Positions 30,679 to 39,240 of a stretch of 64,000 nt of DNA are shown one piece after another. Source of the stretch: Mycobacterium noviomagense (lineage in GTDB: Bacteria; Actinomycetota; Actinomycetes; Mycobacteriales; Mycobacteriaceae); NCBI RefSeq assembly GCF_010731635.1, contig NZ_AP022583.1:1674001-1738000 (forward strand), written 5' to 3'. The translations under genes were made by a program, and so were the position numbers. A model generated the notes under the pieces. The model saw only the letters and a program-made list of their open reading frames with translations. It did not search any database and was not told the origin of the DNA. Positions within the stretch are counted from its first letter, which is position 1. Every line of letters starts with the position of its first letter.

Positions 30679-31866
30679 ATGGTTGGCTCGATGCCTTCTG
30701 AAATTCCCTTTATCCGCCCGAGCTTTCTCAAGCCCGCCGAGCTCGCCGAGGAGTTCGACGAGATTCTCCATGCCAACTGGTACACGAACTTCGGCCCGAA
30801 GGAGCGGCAGTTCGCCGGGGCCTTGGGCGAGTACCTTGGGCGTGACCTGCACGTCGCCACCTTCGCGAACGGCACCCTGGCGCTCATCACCGCACTCCAC
30901 TCCGCTGTGGGCCTCGGAACGCGGGATCGCTATTTGCTGATGCCTTCGTTCACATTCATTGCCGTGGCGCAGGCTGCTCTATGGACCGGGTACCGGCCCT
31001 GGTTCATCGACATTGACGCCGACACGTGGCAGCCGAGCCTTTTCTCTGCCCGCGCAGTCCTAGAGTCCTACCGGGACCGGCTCGCGGGCATTCTGCTTGC
31101 GAACGTGTTCGGGGTCGGCAACCCGCAGATCGGTCAGTGGGAGGATCTCGCAGCCGAGTGGGACTTGCCTATTGTGCTCGACTCGGCGGGCGGCTTCGGC
31201 TCGACGTACCCGGACGGCGAGCACCTCGGCGGGCGCGGCTGCTGTGAGATCTTTTCCTTCCACGCAACGAAGTTGTTAGCGATCGGCGAGGGCGGCGCGC
31301 TCGCCTCTCGCCAACCCCGGGTCGTCGCGCAGGCGCATGCGATACAGAATTTTGGCTTCGCTGGGCCGGGGTGCACGCAGGTAGGGCTGAACGGGAAAAT
31401 GCCTGAGATCAGCGCGGCCATCGGGCTGCGGCAGCTCGCCACTCTCGATCGCCGCCTGGCGAGCCGCCGCGACGTCTTTGACCGCTACCGCACCGAACTT
31501 AGCGGTGTGGGATTGCGGTTCCAGCCCAACGCTGATCTGTCATCGCTTTGCTTCGCGAGCGTGTGCTGCGAGTCGGCTGGTCATAAGGCCGCGGTGCTGG
31601 CCGCCCTACGTCAAGAGGCGATCCGGGCCCACGACTACTACAACCCACCGCTACACCTGCAGCCGTACTTCGTCGCAAATCCGGAACTGGTCAGGTCATC
31701 CGAGCTCGCCGTCACAGAGGACATCTGCTCGCGGATCGTCTCGCTGCCCATCCACGACTACATGGCCCCCGACGACCTCGCACGCGTCATTGCCGCCGTA
31801 CAGCAAGCGGGCTCACAGCGACCGAGACACACGCGCCATGTACGCAACTCGTTGGCCCCAAACTGA
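30679..31866 (+). CDS. DegT/DnrJ/EryC1/StrS-type PLP aminotransferase (amino-sugar synthesis)
   Basis: 395 residues; GAAGG lies six bases upstream of the ATG. The family signatures are FATFANGTLALITALHSA (here with ANGTLAL), PSFTFIAVAQAALWTGYRPWFIDID, VLDSAGGFGS and SFHATK. The last carries the Lys that should form the Schiff base with PLP. The C-terminal small domain is complete (NPPLHLQPYF and SLPIHDYM). These enzymes transaminate 3- or 4-keto nucleotide sugars. Here the keto group could come from the Gfo/Idh or GMC enzymes nearby. It is followed by a glycosyltransferase 104 bp downstream, consistent with transfer of an amino sugar. No N-acyl- or N-formyltransferase of a standard type is visible beside it. 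Confidence 0.88.
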   Translation: MVGSMPSEIPFIRPSFLKPAELAEEFDEILHANWYTNFGPKERQFAGALGEYLGRDLHVATFANGTLALITALHSAVGLGTRDRYLLMPSFTFIAVAQAALWTGYRPWFIDIDADTWQPSLFSARAVLESYRDRLAGILLANVFGVGNPQIGQWEDLAAEWDLPIVLDSAGGFGSTYPDGEHLGGRGCCEIFSFHATKLLAIGEGGALASRQPRVVAQAHAIQNFGFAGPGCTQVGLNGKMPEISAAIGLRQLATLDRRLASRRDVFDRYRTELSGVGLRFQPNADLSSLCFASVCCESAGHKAAVLAALRQEAIRAHDYYNPPLHLQPYFVANPELVRSSELAVTEDICSRIVSLPIHDYMAPDDLARVIAAVQQAGSQRPRHTRHVRNSLAPN

Positions 31867-31970
31867 TCCAGAAGTAGATTTTGATGGCCTGCAACGACAT
31901 CGCCGGATCCAGGGTGCGGCCCCAGCCACTCTGCTCGTGTTCGTAGACAGGAAGGGCTGGGCTCTCCGCG

Positions 31971-33239
31971 ATGAAATTTGTGCTGGCAAGTTATGGAACT
32001 CGTGGCGATATCGAGCCGTGCGCCGCTCTCGGTTGTGAACTTCTGCGCCGTGGGCACGAAGTGCGCATGGCCGTCCCGCCGGACCTAATTGGCTTCGTCG
32101 AGTCGGCTGGACTAGCGGCGGTCGCCTGTGGGGTGGAGATGCAGGCCCTCCTGCGCGCCCAGCGCAAATTCTCGACGTGTCTTTTCCGTAACTGCTGGCG
32201 AATCCCGGACCTGATTAGGTTGGGGCGCGAGGGCGGGGAGCTTATTACCCGGTGCTGTGCAGAAATGAGCACGACCCTAATGTCGCTAGCCGATGAGGCT
32301 GACCTGCTGATCACTAGCATGATGTTCGACCAGACGGCTGCCAACATCGCGGAGTACTACGACGTGCCGTTGGCCATGCTGCATTACTTCCCGATACGGC
32401 CCAACGGCCACTTCGTTCCCATGCTGCCGGCGCCGCTGGGGCGCGCCGGAATGACGTTGTACGAGTGGTTGTCTTGGCGGATGACCAAGCAGCCGGAGGA
32501 CGCGCGGCGCCGTGAACTTCGCCTCCCGAAAGCGACGGGCCCGACGCGGCGACGGGTCACCGAGCGAGGATCGCTGGAAATCCAAGCCTACGACGAGGTG
32601 TGCTTTCCCGGGTTGGCGCGCGAATGGGCAAAATGCAATGACAGGCGGCCCTTCGTCGGTGCACTGACGATGGAGTTGCCAACAGATGCCGACGAGGAGG
32701 TCGGGTCGTGGATCGCTGCGGGAACACCGCCGATTTTCTTCGGGTTCGGCAGCATGCCGATCGAATCGCCCGCCGACACACTTGCCATGATCAGCGCCGC
32801 CTGCACAGAGTTAGGTGAGCGGGCCCTGGTGTGCTCCGGTTGGAGCGATTTCAGCAATGTCCCCCACTTCGAGCATGTCAAGGTGGTGACCACGATGAAT
32901 TACGCGGCCGTCTTCCCCGCCTGTCGCGCGGTTGTCCACCACGGTGGCTCGGGCACCACGGCCGCGGCCCTTCGCGCGGGAGTGCCCCAGTTGATCCTCT
33001 GGATGGACCTGCTTCAGGCGATCCTGGCACCTCAGGTCCAACGGCTGAAGGTGGGCGCCGCACGGCGCTTTTCGAGCGTTACCCAGCAATCGCTGGCCGC
33101 CGAGCTCCGCAACATCCTCGCCCCGCAATACGATGCCCGGGCCCACGAAATCGCCAGCCGGATGACGAAACCCGCCGAGAGCGTCGCAGCGGCGGCTGAT
33201 CTTGTGGAAGGTTTAGCCAGCCGCCGGCGTGTTGGCTGA
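31971..33239 (+). CDS. GPL-type glycosyltransferase 3 (GT1 family, 422 aa, altered donor motif)
   Basis: 422 residues starting MKFVLASYGTRGDIEP, with GGAAGGG upstream of the ATG. VHHGGSGTTAAALRAG is intact. The segment that in the four paralogues carries DQ and Trp (for example LDQSLWG) reads WMDLLQAILAPQ here, so the Asp and Trp are lost. In GT1 enzymes this pair contacts the donor sugar hydroxyls, so this enzyme probably uses a different donor or has impaired activity. It follows the DegT aminotransferase on the same strand, and an amino-sugar donor would be a natural match. It is convergent with Gap-like copy 2 (37 bp between stop codons). Confidence 0.9.
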   Translation: MKFVLASYGTRGDIEPCAALGCELLRRGHEVRMAVPPDLIGFVESAGLAAVACGVEMQALLRAQRKFSTCLFRNCWRIPDLIRLGREGGELITRCCAEMSTTLMSLADEADLLITSMMFDQTAANIAEYYDVPLAMLHYFPIRPNGHFVPMLPAPLGRAGMTLYEWLSWRMTKQPEDARRRELRLPKATGPTRRRVTERGSLEIQAYDEVCFPGLAREWAKCNDRRPFVGALTMELPTDADEEVGSWIAAGTPPIFFGFGSMPIESPADTLAMISAACTELGERALVCSGWSDFSNVPHFEHVKVVTTMNYAAVFPACRAVVHHGGSGTTAAALRAGVPQLILWMDLLQAILAPQVQRLKVGAARRFSSVTQQSLAAELRNILAPQYDARAHEIASRMTKPAESVAAAADLVEGLASRRRVG

Positions 33240-33276
33240 TTGGCAGTCATTGGGAAACAGACGACTTACCACGAAT

Positions 33277-34080
33277 TCAGACGCTGCCCATGCCGTTTGC
33301 CACCAGCGAGACTCCAGCCACTATGCACATGGCTACCAAGATCTTGCGACGGTGAGTCCGCGCCCAGTCGTGCAGCCGTTGCACTAGCGCTTGGGTTTTC
33401 GCCGGTATGACCAGATAGCTGGCGAGCGCGATTTCGACAGCCGCAAGCATCCCGACAACAAACACGATTGCGGCGCTAACCTGCGTGCCAGTCCCTACCC
33501 CGGCGGCCACGACGATTGCCAGGACGTAGAGAACCTCTTCGGGGGCCGGTGGCCCAAAGCCTATGCCGATCACAAACGCGAGCCACAGTGAGCCGCTTTC
33601 CCACGATTTGTGGACACGGCGCAACAGCCGCCGGATTGCAGATCCTCCCTCTGTCTGCGTATCCCGTGCGCGGCCCAGCAGGCGCGCGACTGCACTCGGC
33701 TGATCCGATTCCAGCACCATGGTCGACGTATCGCCGCCCGATGTCGGCAGTTGCGCCCGCGGACGCACCAAGAAGCGCACGATCAGCACCGCGGCGACAG
33801 CTAGTGAGAACACGCCCACGCCAATTTGAATGTGCCGGACAGTGGAGCCGACGGCCGTGGTCGGCTTGGACAAATCTTCTGCGAAAGATTTCAACATCGG
33901 TGTGACGTGTAGGAGCATCAGCGGGACCAGCACGTACGGCACGCTCGGTATCAGGCAGCCGACCCAATAAGCGAGCAGGTTTTGTACGGGACGCGGCCGG
34001 GAGATTACGAGGAGGGTGACGCCCAGACGCACTGGGTTGAGCGCCGCCAGGAGCGTCAGCGCCAGCAGCGTGCTCCACAT
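33277..34080 (-). CDS. Gap-like (GPL-addressing) integral membrane protein, copy 2
   Basis: 267 residues beginning MWSTLLALTLLAALNPVRLG, six hydrophobic segments, and LLVISRPRPVQNLL exactly as in copy 1. Other shared segments are LVPLMLLHVTP, VRHIQIGVGVF, SAIRRLLRRV and KTQALVQRLHDWARTHRRKI. The cytosolic loop between segments 3 and 4 (about residues 110-160) is the most variable part. Membership in the Gap/Sap family suggests a role in moving the glycolipopeptide to the surface. Two copies in one locus may serve two product forms or reflect duplication only. Its start region is divergent to the O-methyltransferase at 34279. Confidence 0.85.
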   Translation of the reverse strand: MWSTLLALTLLAALNPVRLGVTLLVISRPRPVQNLLAYWVGCLIPSVPYVLVPLMLLHVTPMLKSFAEDLSKPTTAVGSTVRHIQIGVGVFSLAVAAVLIVRFLVRPRAQLPTSGGDTSTMVLESDQPSAVARLLGRARDTQTEGGSAIRRLLRRVHKSWESGSLWLAFVIGIGFGPPAPEEVLYVLAIVVAAGVGTGTQVSAAIVFVVGMLAAVEIALASYLVIPAKTQALVQRLHDWARTHRRKILVAMCIVAGVSLVANGMGSV

Positions 34081-34266
34081 GGCCGGAACCTTACCCTGGC
34101 GGCCCTACCGACTCCGATCGGCAATGACTCCAAGAACGTAAACTGGCCAATTTCCTTAGCACTTTCGCGACTGGTCACAAGCGCGAGTTCGCGCTGCCGA
34201 GGAGCCGCTGCAGGGCAGCCGGGGACTATGTAATCCATTCGGCAGCGTTGCCGCCGCGCATCCCGT

Positions 34267-34272
34267 CATACT
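34267..34272 (+). promoter_or_regulatory. Predicted -10 box of a leaderless O-methyltransferase promoter (copy 1)
   Basis: CATACT lies six bases before the GTG at 34279. The paralogue at 41659 has the same hexamer at the same distance within the conserved block GTCATACTCCAC, although sequence further upstream is not conserved. Confidence 0.5.
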
Positions 34273-34278
34273 CCACTG

Positions 34279-35052
34279 GTGAGCCTTACAAACCGCGTTG
34301 CAAACTTCCTAGGAACCTCCAAATTCGTAGCGAAGTACCAATATCCCCTCGTCACCCGCCTCGGCGGTAATGATCTGGTGTTCATGAACTTTGGCTACGA
34401 GGAAGATCCGCCGATGGCCCTTCCGCTGGAGGCGTCCGACGAGGCCAACCGCTTCTGTATTCAGCTCTACCACCGCGTGGCGACCCAGGTCGATCTCAGT
34501 GGCAAACAGGTACTGGAAGTCAGCTGCTTCCACGGCGGCGGAGCCTCATACCTCATGCGGACCCTGCACCCCGCCTCCTACACCGCATTAGATCTGAATC
34601 CGGCCGGCATCGACTTCTGCCGAAAAAGGCACCAACTGCCCGGCCTGAATTTCATGCAAGGCGACGCCGAGAACCTACCCTTCGCAGATCAATCCTTCGA
34701 CGTGGTAATCAATATCGAAGCCTCGTCCTACTACCCTTCGTTCCCCCGGTTCCTCGCGGAGGTGGCCCGCGTGCTGCGGCCTGGAGGCTATTTGTTATAC
34801 GCCGACGTCCGCTACGGCCGCGACCATATCGCCGAGTGGGAAGAAGAGTTGCGCAACGCCCCCATGCGGCTCGTTTCGGAAAGGGACATCAGTAAGGAGG
34901 TTGCACGCGGCGTGGAGACGAACGTGCCGCGGTGGCAGGAATTGAATCGCCGTACTCCGGCATCGTTAGTCAGTAGGTGGCAGCTCAAGATTTCCCAGGA
35001 ACTTCACAAGGGAGAGTTCTCCTACCGCATGTACTGCTTCGCGAACGAGTGA
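34279..35052 (+). CDS. Rv2952/Fmt-type SAM-dependent O-methyltransferase, copy 1 (altered motif I)
   Basis: 257 residues with a GTG start. The family hallmarks are [55 protein letters not shown] and a YRMYCFANE ending, close to mycobacterial phenolphthiocerol and GPL O-methyltransferases. The SAM-binding motif I reads [10 protein letters not shown]. The paralogue at 41659 has [10 protein letters not shown], and Rv2952, as I recall it, has a Gly where this protein has Phe. This could weaken SAM binding. Likely substrates are the 3-OH of the fatty acyl chain or a sugar hydroxyl. It is divergent from Gap-like copy 2 and lies 115 bp upstream of Gfo/Idh copy 2. Confidence 0.85.
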   Translation: MSLTNRVANFLGTSKFVAKYQYPLVTRLGGNDLVFMNFGYEEDPPMALPLEASDEANRFCIQLYHRVATQVDLSGKQVLEVSCFHGGGASYLMRTLHPASYTALDLNPAGIDFCRKRHQLPGLNFMQGDAENLPFADQSFDVVINIEASSYYPSFPRFLAEVARVLRPGGYLLYADVRYGRDHIAEWEEELRNAPMRLVSERDISKEVARGVETNVPRWQELNRRTPASLVSRWQLKISQELHKGEFSYRMYCFANE

Positions 35053-35154
35053 ATTTAGATCGCAGAAGTCCGTGGCTTCGGGTTGTCAGCGCGCCATCAG
35101 ACACCGTCACCACCTGAGCCGTGCTCGTCCGTCTGACCAAGCCGGGTCAGCTGC

Positions 35155-35160
35155 TAGCAT
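35155..35160 (+). promoter_or_regulatory. Predicted -10 box of a leaderless Gfo/Idh promoter (copy 2)
   Basis: TAGCAT lies seven bases before the GTG at 35168, the same hexamer and spacing as copy 1. A weak -35 (CTGACC at 35133) is 16 bp upstream. Confidence 0.5.
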
Positions 35161-35167
35161 CCGGTTC

Positions 35168-36160
35168 GTGTCTGGACTTGGCGCCCCGGTGCGGGTCGGT
35201 ATCTTGGGCGCGGCGCGCGTCGCACCGTTGGCGCTGATCAATCCGGCTCGCGGACATGCCGAGGTTGTGGTGGCTGCGGTGGCTGCACGCGATGTGTCCC
35301 GTGCCAAAGCCTTTGCTGCCAAACACAAAATCGCGCAGGTGCACGACAGTTACGAGGCGCTGATCGCGGATCCAGGGCTGGACGCTATCTATAACCCGCT
35401 ACCGAATAGCCTGCACGGCAAATGGACTCGGGCGGCGCTTGCCGCAGGCAAACACGTGCTGTGTGAAAAGCCATTTACCGCCAACGCTGCTGAGGCCCGC
35501 GAGATCGCTGATTTGGCCAAGAAGTCGGGCCGGGTCGTGATGGAGGGATTCCATTACTGCTACCATCCGCTGACATTCCGGGCTAAGCAGATCATCGCGT
35601 CGGGAGAGCTGGGCCAGTTGGAGCGGGTGGAGGCGAGCTTGTGCATGCTGCTGCCGAAGTTCTCCGACATTCGCTACGATTACTCGCTCGCCGGTGGCGC
35701 GACAATGGACCTCGGATGCTATGCGGTCCACATGATTCGCACGTTCGGCGGTTCGTCCCCGGAAGTCGTTTCGGCACAGGCGAAACTGCGTGATCCTCGG
35801 GTAGACCGGGCGATGACAGCCCAGTTGCGGTTCGCGGGCGGACACACCGGTCTGGTCCGTTGTTCGATGTGGTCGTCGGATCTGCTGCGGTTGAGTGTCA
35901 AGGTGTTTGGCGATCGCGGTGAGCTGCGTGTGCTCACTCCGGTGGCCGCTTTCCGTCGGCTGACCGTCCGCTCGGCGAACGGTAATCGGGTGGAGCGCTT
36001 CCCGTCGCGCGCCTCCTACGCGTATCAGCTTGACGCTTTCGCCGGGGCGGTGCTGCGCGGCGAACCGGTGATCACGACGCCGGAAGACTCGGTCGAGAAC
36101 ATGGAAGTCGTCGATGCGATCTATCGCGCTGCGGGCCTCCCGCTCCGAGAGCCGGCCTAG
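35168..36160 (+). CDS. Gfo/Idh/MocA-family sugar oxidoreductase, copy 2
   Basis: 330 residues from the GTG at 35168. A longer frame opens at 35072, but the extra 32 residues do not match copy 1 and would cover the promoter-like block. VRVGILGAARVAP, CEKPFTAN, MEGFHYCYHP and GGATMDLGCYAVH match copy 1 closely; overall most positions are identical. It ends 25 bp from the stop codon of the convergent GMC copy 2, which probably shows the original layout before the HNH insertion in copy 1. The two copies may act on different sugars, or one may be redundant. Confidence 0.87.
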   Translation: MSGLGAPVRVGILGAARVAPLALINPARGHAEVVVAAVAARDVSRAKAFAAKHKIAQVHDSYEALIADPGLDAIYNPLPNSLHGKWTRAALAAGKHVLCEKPFTANAAEAREIADLAKKSGRVVMEGFHYCYHPLTFRAKQIIASGELGQLERVEASLCMLLPKFSDIRYDYSLAGGATMDLGCYAVHMIRTFGGSSPEVVSAQAKLRDPRVDRAMTAQLRFAGGHTGLVRCSMWSSDLLRLSVKVFGDRGELRVLTPVAAFRRLTVRSANGNRVERFPSRASYAYQLDAFAGAVLRGEPVITTPEDSVENMEVVDAIYRAAGLPLREPA

Positions 36161-36185
36161 ACGCTGACAGATTTTCAACCACTTC

Positions 36186-37826
36186 TCAGTTGGCGAAATG
36201 CAGCTGGTTGACGTATGCGGCTACCCTTAAGGCGTTCGCTGCGATCGTTAAGGCGGGATTCAAACCGGCGCTCGAAGGGAAGAACGAGCCGTCGACCACG
36301 TAGAGGTTGTCCACTTCGTGTGCCCGGTTATGTGCGTCCAACACACTGGTTTTCGGATCGGGACCGAAGCGGCACGTGCCGCAGACGTGGCCCAGGTTCT
36401 CGTTGCTTTTTGCGGCCCGCAGGGTGATTTTTCGGAAGGGCTTCAACACCTCTTTCAACTGACGCAGAAACACCGCTCGGCGCTCGATCTCACTGGCGTG
36501 AAAACGATACTGAATTCGCAGCCGCTGGCGCCCATCTGAGCTTGGCTTATCCCAAGGCAGCACACGATTGTCCAGATACGGCAGGTCTTCCATGATCAGT
36601 GCCAGCACCAGCCCACCGGTGAAAAACCGCTCATAAATCGGGCGCGCAGCAGGGCTCGTCAGGCGCAGCATCCTCGGTCCCCAGCCGGGGCGATTCGTTA
36701 ACACCTCCATGGGCGGCACAGGGCTCAACGACTGGACAGTGCCGTATTTTTGGCCCTCGAAGAAATAAAAGTCGTTGAGGCCGATCTCTTTGTTCTCGGC
36801 AGTGATCTTGTGGTCGGGTTGCGGCCAGATCTCGATCCAGTCAGTCAGATGGCGCATCAGGTTGCGTCCCACCAAGTCTGAGCCGTTGGCCAACCCGCGC
36901 GGCCAATCTCCCGACCGGGAATTCAGCAACAGTATCGGAGTGACCAACGCACCGGCGGCCAGCACCACCACCTTGGCCTTCAGCGCCAGCATGCCCGAGC
37001 GATGCTCGCAGATCACTTGCCGGAGGGTGTTGCGGTCCGCATCCAGGCCGACCGCCCGACATTCAGCCAGCAGGTGCGCTCCGTGCTCGGCAACGGCCGG
37101 CAGCACCCCGTTGCGGGCAGCGTCGTGTTTGCACGCCCGGTGGCAGATATAGCCCGCACAGGTGGCACACCCATCTGTGTAATCGCAGGCCATCGGTAGG
37201 CGGTAGGGATGCAATCCGCGACCCCTCAGATAATCAACCAGCGGCTGGTTGTCTGCCGAAAACGGCGGCGCCGGAAGCAGTTCGACGTCGGCCGCCTCGG
37301 GCCGAAGCGGATCGGGCTGGCCGCGAACCCCCAGCAGCTTTTCGGCCGCGGCGTACCAGGGCCGCATCTGGTCGTACGTGACCGGCCAGGCCTCCGGCAC
37401 GGTGGAATCGCCGGGATCGCGGAAGTTTTCGCGGGGAGTGAAGTCGCGAACAAAAAAACGCTCGCAGGCCATCCCGTAGAGGGCCGACGAGCCTCCCGTT
37501 CCGCTGCCGATAAACGGCACAAACCGCCGCGAGAAGCGACCGCTGATGTCTTCGATCTCGTCGGTCGAGCGCCCGGCCCGAGCCAACGCGTCGTAGTACG
37601 CATCTACCGAACGGCCCACCGCCGGCTCGGCCAGTTCTGGCAATGCAGAGCGAATGATTCCCGGTGACCCGGGCAGTGTCGATCGCCCTTTCTCGACGAA
37701 CAGCACCCGACGGCCGGATCGGGCCAGCGAGTAGCCCAGCATGCCGCCCCCCATCCCGGTGCCCACGACAATCACGTCCCAGACAACGCGTTCGGCCTCG
37801 CGGGCATCCAGCTCGCCGTTAGCCAA
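36186..37826 (-). CDS. GMC-family FAD-dependent oxidoreductase, copy 2
   Basis: 546 residues from the TTG at 37826, which has GGGAG seven bases upstream and aligns with copy 1; a TTG two codons earlier is possible. VVGTGMGGG, GSGTGGSSALYG, HVCGTCRFG, VVDGSFFPS and LNPALTIAANALR are all present. The Cys-rich stretch reads CATCAGYICHRACKHD, with the same Cys spacing as copy 1. Most of the sequence is nearly identical to copy 1, so the duplication is fairly recent. Probable role as for copy 1: FAD-dependent oxidation of a hydroxyl on a sugar or lipid intermediate, coupled with the neighbouring Gfo/Idh enzyme. Confidence 0.87.
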   Translation of the reverse strand: MANGELDAREAERVVWDVIVVGTGMGGGMLGYSLARSGRRVLFVEKGRSTLPGSPGIIRSALPELAEPAVGRSVDAYYDALARAGRSTDEIEDISGRFSRRFVPFIGSGTGGSSALYGMACERFFVRDFTPRENFRDPGDSTVPEAWPVTYDQMRPWYAAAEKLLGVRGQPDPLRPEAADVELLPAPPFSADNQPLVDYLRGRGLHPYRLPMACDYTDGCATCAGYICHRACKHDAARNGVLPAVAEHGAHLLAECRAVGLDADRNTLRQVICEHRSGMLALKAKVVVLAAGALVTPILLLNSRSGDWPRGLANGSDLVGRNLMRHLTDWIEIWPQPDHKITAENKEIGLNDFYFFEGQKYGTVQSLSPVPPMEVLTNRPGWGPRMLRLTSPAARPIYERFFTGGLVLALIMEDLPYLDNRVLPWDKPSSDGRQRLRIQYRFHASEIERRAVFLRQLKEVLKPFRKITLRAAKSNENLGHVCGTCRFGPDPKTSVLDAHNRAHEVDNLYVVDGSFFPSSAGLNPALTIAANALRVAAYVNQLHFAN

Positions 37827-37879
37827 AATCAAGCTCCCGGAGGTCGACTCGAAGCATTCCCCGATTTGGGCGAATCACG

Positions 37880-37885
37880 AACGTA
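37880..37885 (-). promoter_or_regulatory. Conserved -10-like box upstream of GMC copy 2
   Basis: On the minus strand TACGTT lies 53 bp before the TTG start, in the same conserved block as for copy 1 (TAGCTT there). Confidence 0.35.
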
Positions 37886-38108
37886 CCACCCGGTGCGACA
37901 GCCGCTTAACGTTTCCGAGGCCACGTCGCGCAAACCCGGGGTATCGAACGTGACCGGCTTCGACACCAACGATCACAGGTACACCTGGGACTCGCTTCCC
38001 GTGATTTGCTTCGCTGTCGTGATTATCAGGGTGTAGTCGGGCCACGTCAGCAAAAGGAATGCGCATGATACGCTTTCGTGCGTCGAATTTCTCGTCGAGA
38101 GGGCCTGC

Positions 38109-39089
38109 GTGAACGAGATTAGAAAAGAATGTCGATTATGCGGATCGGCCGGTCCCCATCGAACTATTATAGTTCGCGAGATGATGTTCGGCACCCGAGA
38201 GCCCTTCGAATATTACAGCTGTAGTGCATGCGACACCTTACAGATTGTGAATGCGCTCGAAGGCGAAGAGCTCATGCGCCATTATCCTGCAAACTATCCT
38301 TGCTTCAATAATTCAACTCAGCCAAGGATTCTCCGATGGCTCACCACGCAGCAGGACCGCTATAAGTTGCACAGTAGCGGCTGGATAGGCGAAGCCCTCA
38401 TGAGGGCGCTCCTGCCCGAAGGTATCTTCCATGCCGTCACTGGGGGCGACGCCGTCGGAATGCTCAGTGAGCTAGGGCTGGAACGCGGTGCCCGAATTCT
38501 AGACGTGGGCTGCGGTGACGGTGCGTTGCTTGACCGGTTGGCCAGAGTCGGCTTTCGCAACCTGTCCGGTGCTGATCCGTTCATCGCAGCCGATAGCGAG
38601 ACGCCCCAAGGCGTGCCGCTAACGAAGCGGTACTTAAGCGAAGTGGCGGGCGAATTCGATCTTATTATGTTCAATCATTCACTTGAACACGTTCCTGACC
38701 CAGTCGGGCTACTTAAGGTCGCGTACGACAAACTCGCTGCCGGAGGCACTTGTTTAGCTCGCCTGCCGACAACCTCATCTGAAGCGTGGACGACTTATGG
38801 GGCAGACTGGGTACAAATCGATGCACCGCGGCATATTGTTATACCTTCACGACAGGGAATGGCGCTGGCAGCTGAGAAGGCCGGCCTGCAAGTCAAGAGA
38901 ACATTCGACGATTCGACTTTAGGGCAATTCTTCGGCAGCGAAGCTTATCGGCGCGATGTGGCATTCGTCGACCCCGGATTCCTTCGGATGTTTGGTCCGA
39001 GGCAAATCTGGGAGTGGAAAAAACGTGCGGAACAGCTCAATCGCGAGGGCCGAGGTGACCAGGCAGGTTTTGTTCTGAGCGCCAAATGA
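38109..39089 (+). CDS. Zinc-ribbon class I methyltransferase, candidate sugar C-methyltransferase
   Basis: 326 residues with a GTG start and GAGAGGG upstream. An N-terminal CRLCGS and CSACDTLQ pair (residues 8-40) should bind zinc. A SAM domain follows, with ILDVGCGDGALLDRLA near residue 135, NHSLEHVPDP and an acceptor-side C-terminal part (APRHIVIPSRQG). This combination is seen in sugar C-methyltransferases and related hypothetical proteins, and NHSLEH..P is common among them. Base composition is visibly lower in G+C than in adjacent genes (for example TTATGCGG, ATTATAG and TATTACAG near the start), so it was probably acquired separately. It has no second copy. A 3-C-methyl or other branched sugar is a possible product; O-methylation cannot be excluded. 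Confidence 0.75.
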   Translation: MNEIRKECRLCGSAGPHRTIIVREMMFGTREPFEYYSCSACDTLQIVNALEGEELMRHYPANYPCFNNSTQPRILRWLTTQQDRYKLHSSGWIGEALMRALLPEGIFHAVTGGDAVGMLSELGLERGARILDVGCGDGALLDRLARVGFRNLSGADPFIAADSETPQGVPLTKRYLSEVAGEFDLIMFNHSLEHVPDPVGLLKVAYDKLAAGGTCLARLPTTSSEAWTTYGADWVQIDAPRHIVIPSRQGMALAAEKAGLQVKRTFDDSTLGQFFGSEAYRRDVAFVDPGFLRMFGPRQIWEWKKRAEQLNREGRGDQAGFVLSAK

Positions 39090-39240
39090 GCTTGGCCGCA
39101 CCACATGAGGTATGTGCGGCACCCAACCACCTGAAAACCAATGGGCTAGCGTGAACCCAACAGCCCAGTAGCTCGCGGCGATGACCGACGCCGCTGATGT
39201 CGCCTACACGCACGAGACACCTGAAAGGCTGGAGTCCGCG

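Noticed and set aside
29770..30900. 376-codon minus-strand open frame spanning FkbM, the spacer and the aminotransferase start
   Set aside because: It overlaps two well-supported genes and its only unique part is the non-coding spacer; no family recognised.
33240..33276. Terminator between convergent glycosyltransferase 3 and Gap-like copy 2
   Set aside because: The 37-bp gap has no convincing hairpin or T-run; the same holds for the convergent gaps at 40510-40538 and 62906-62951.
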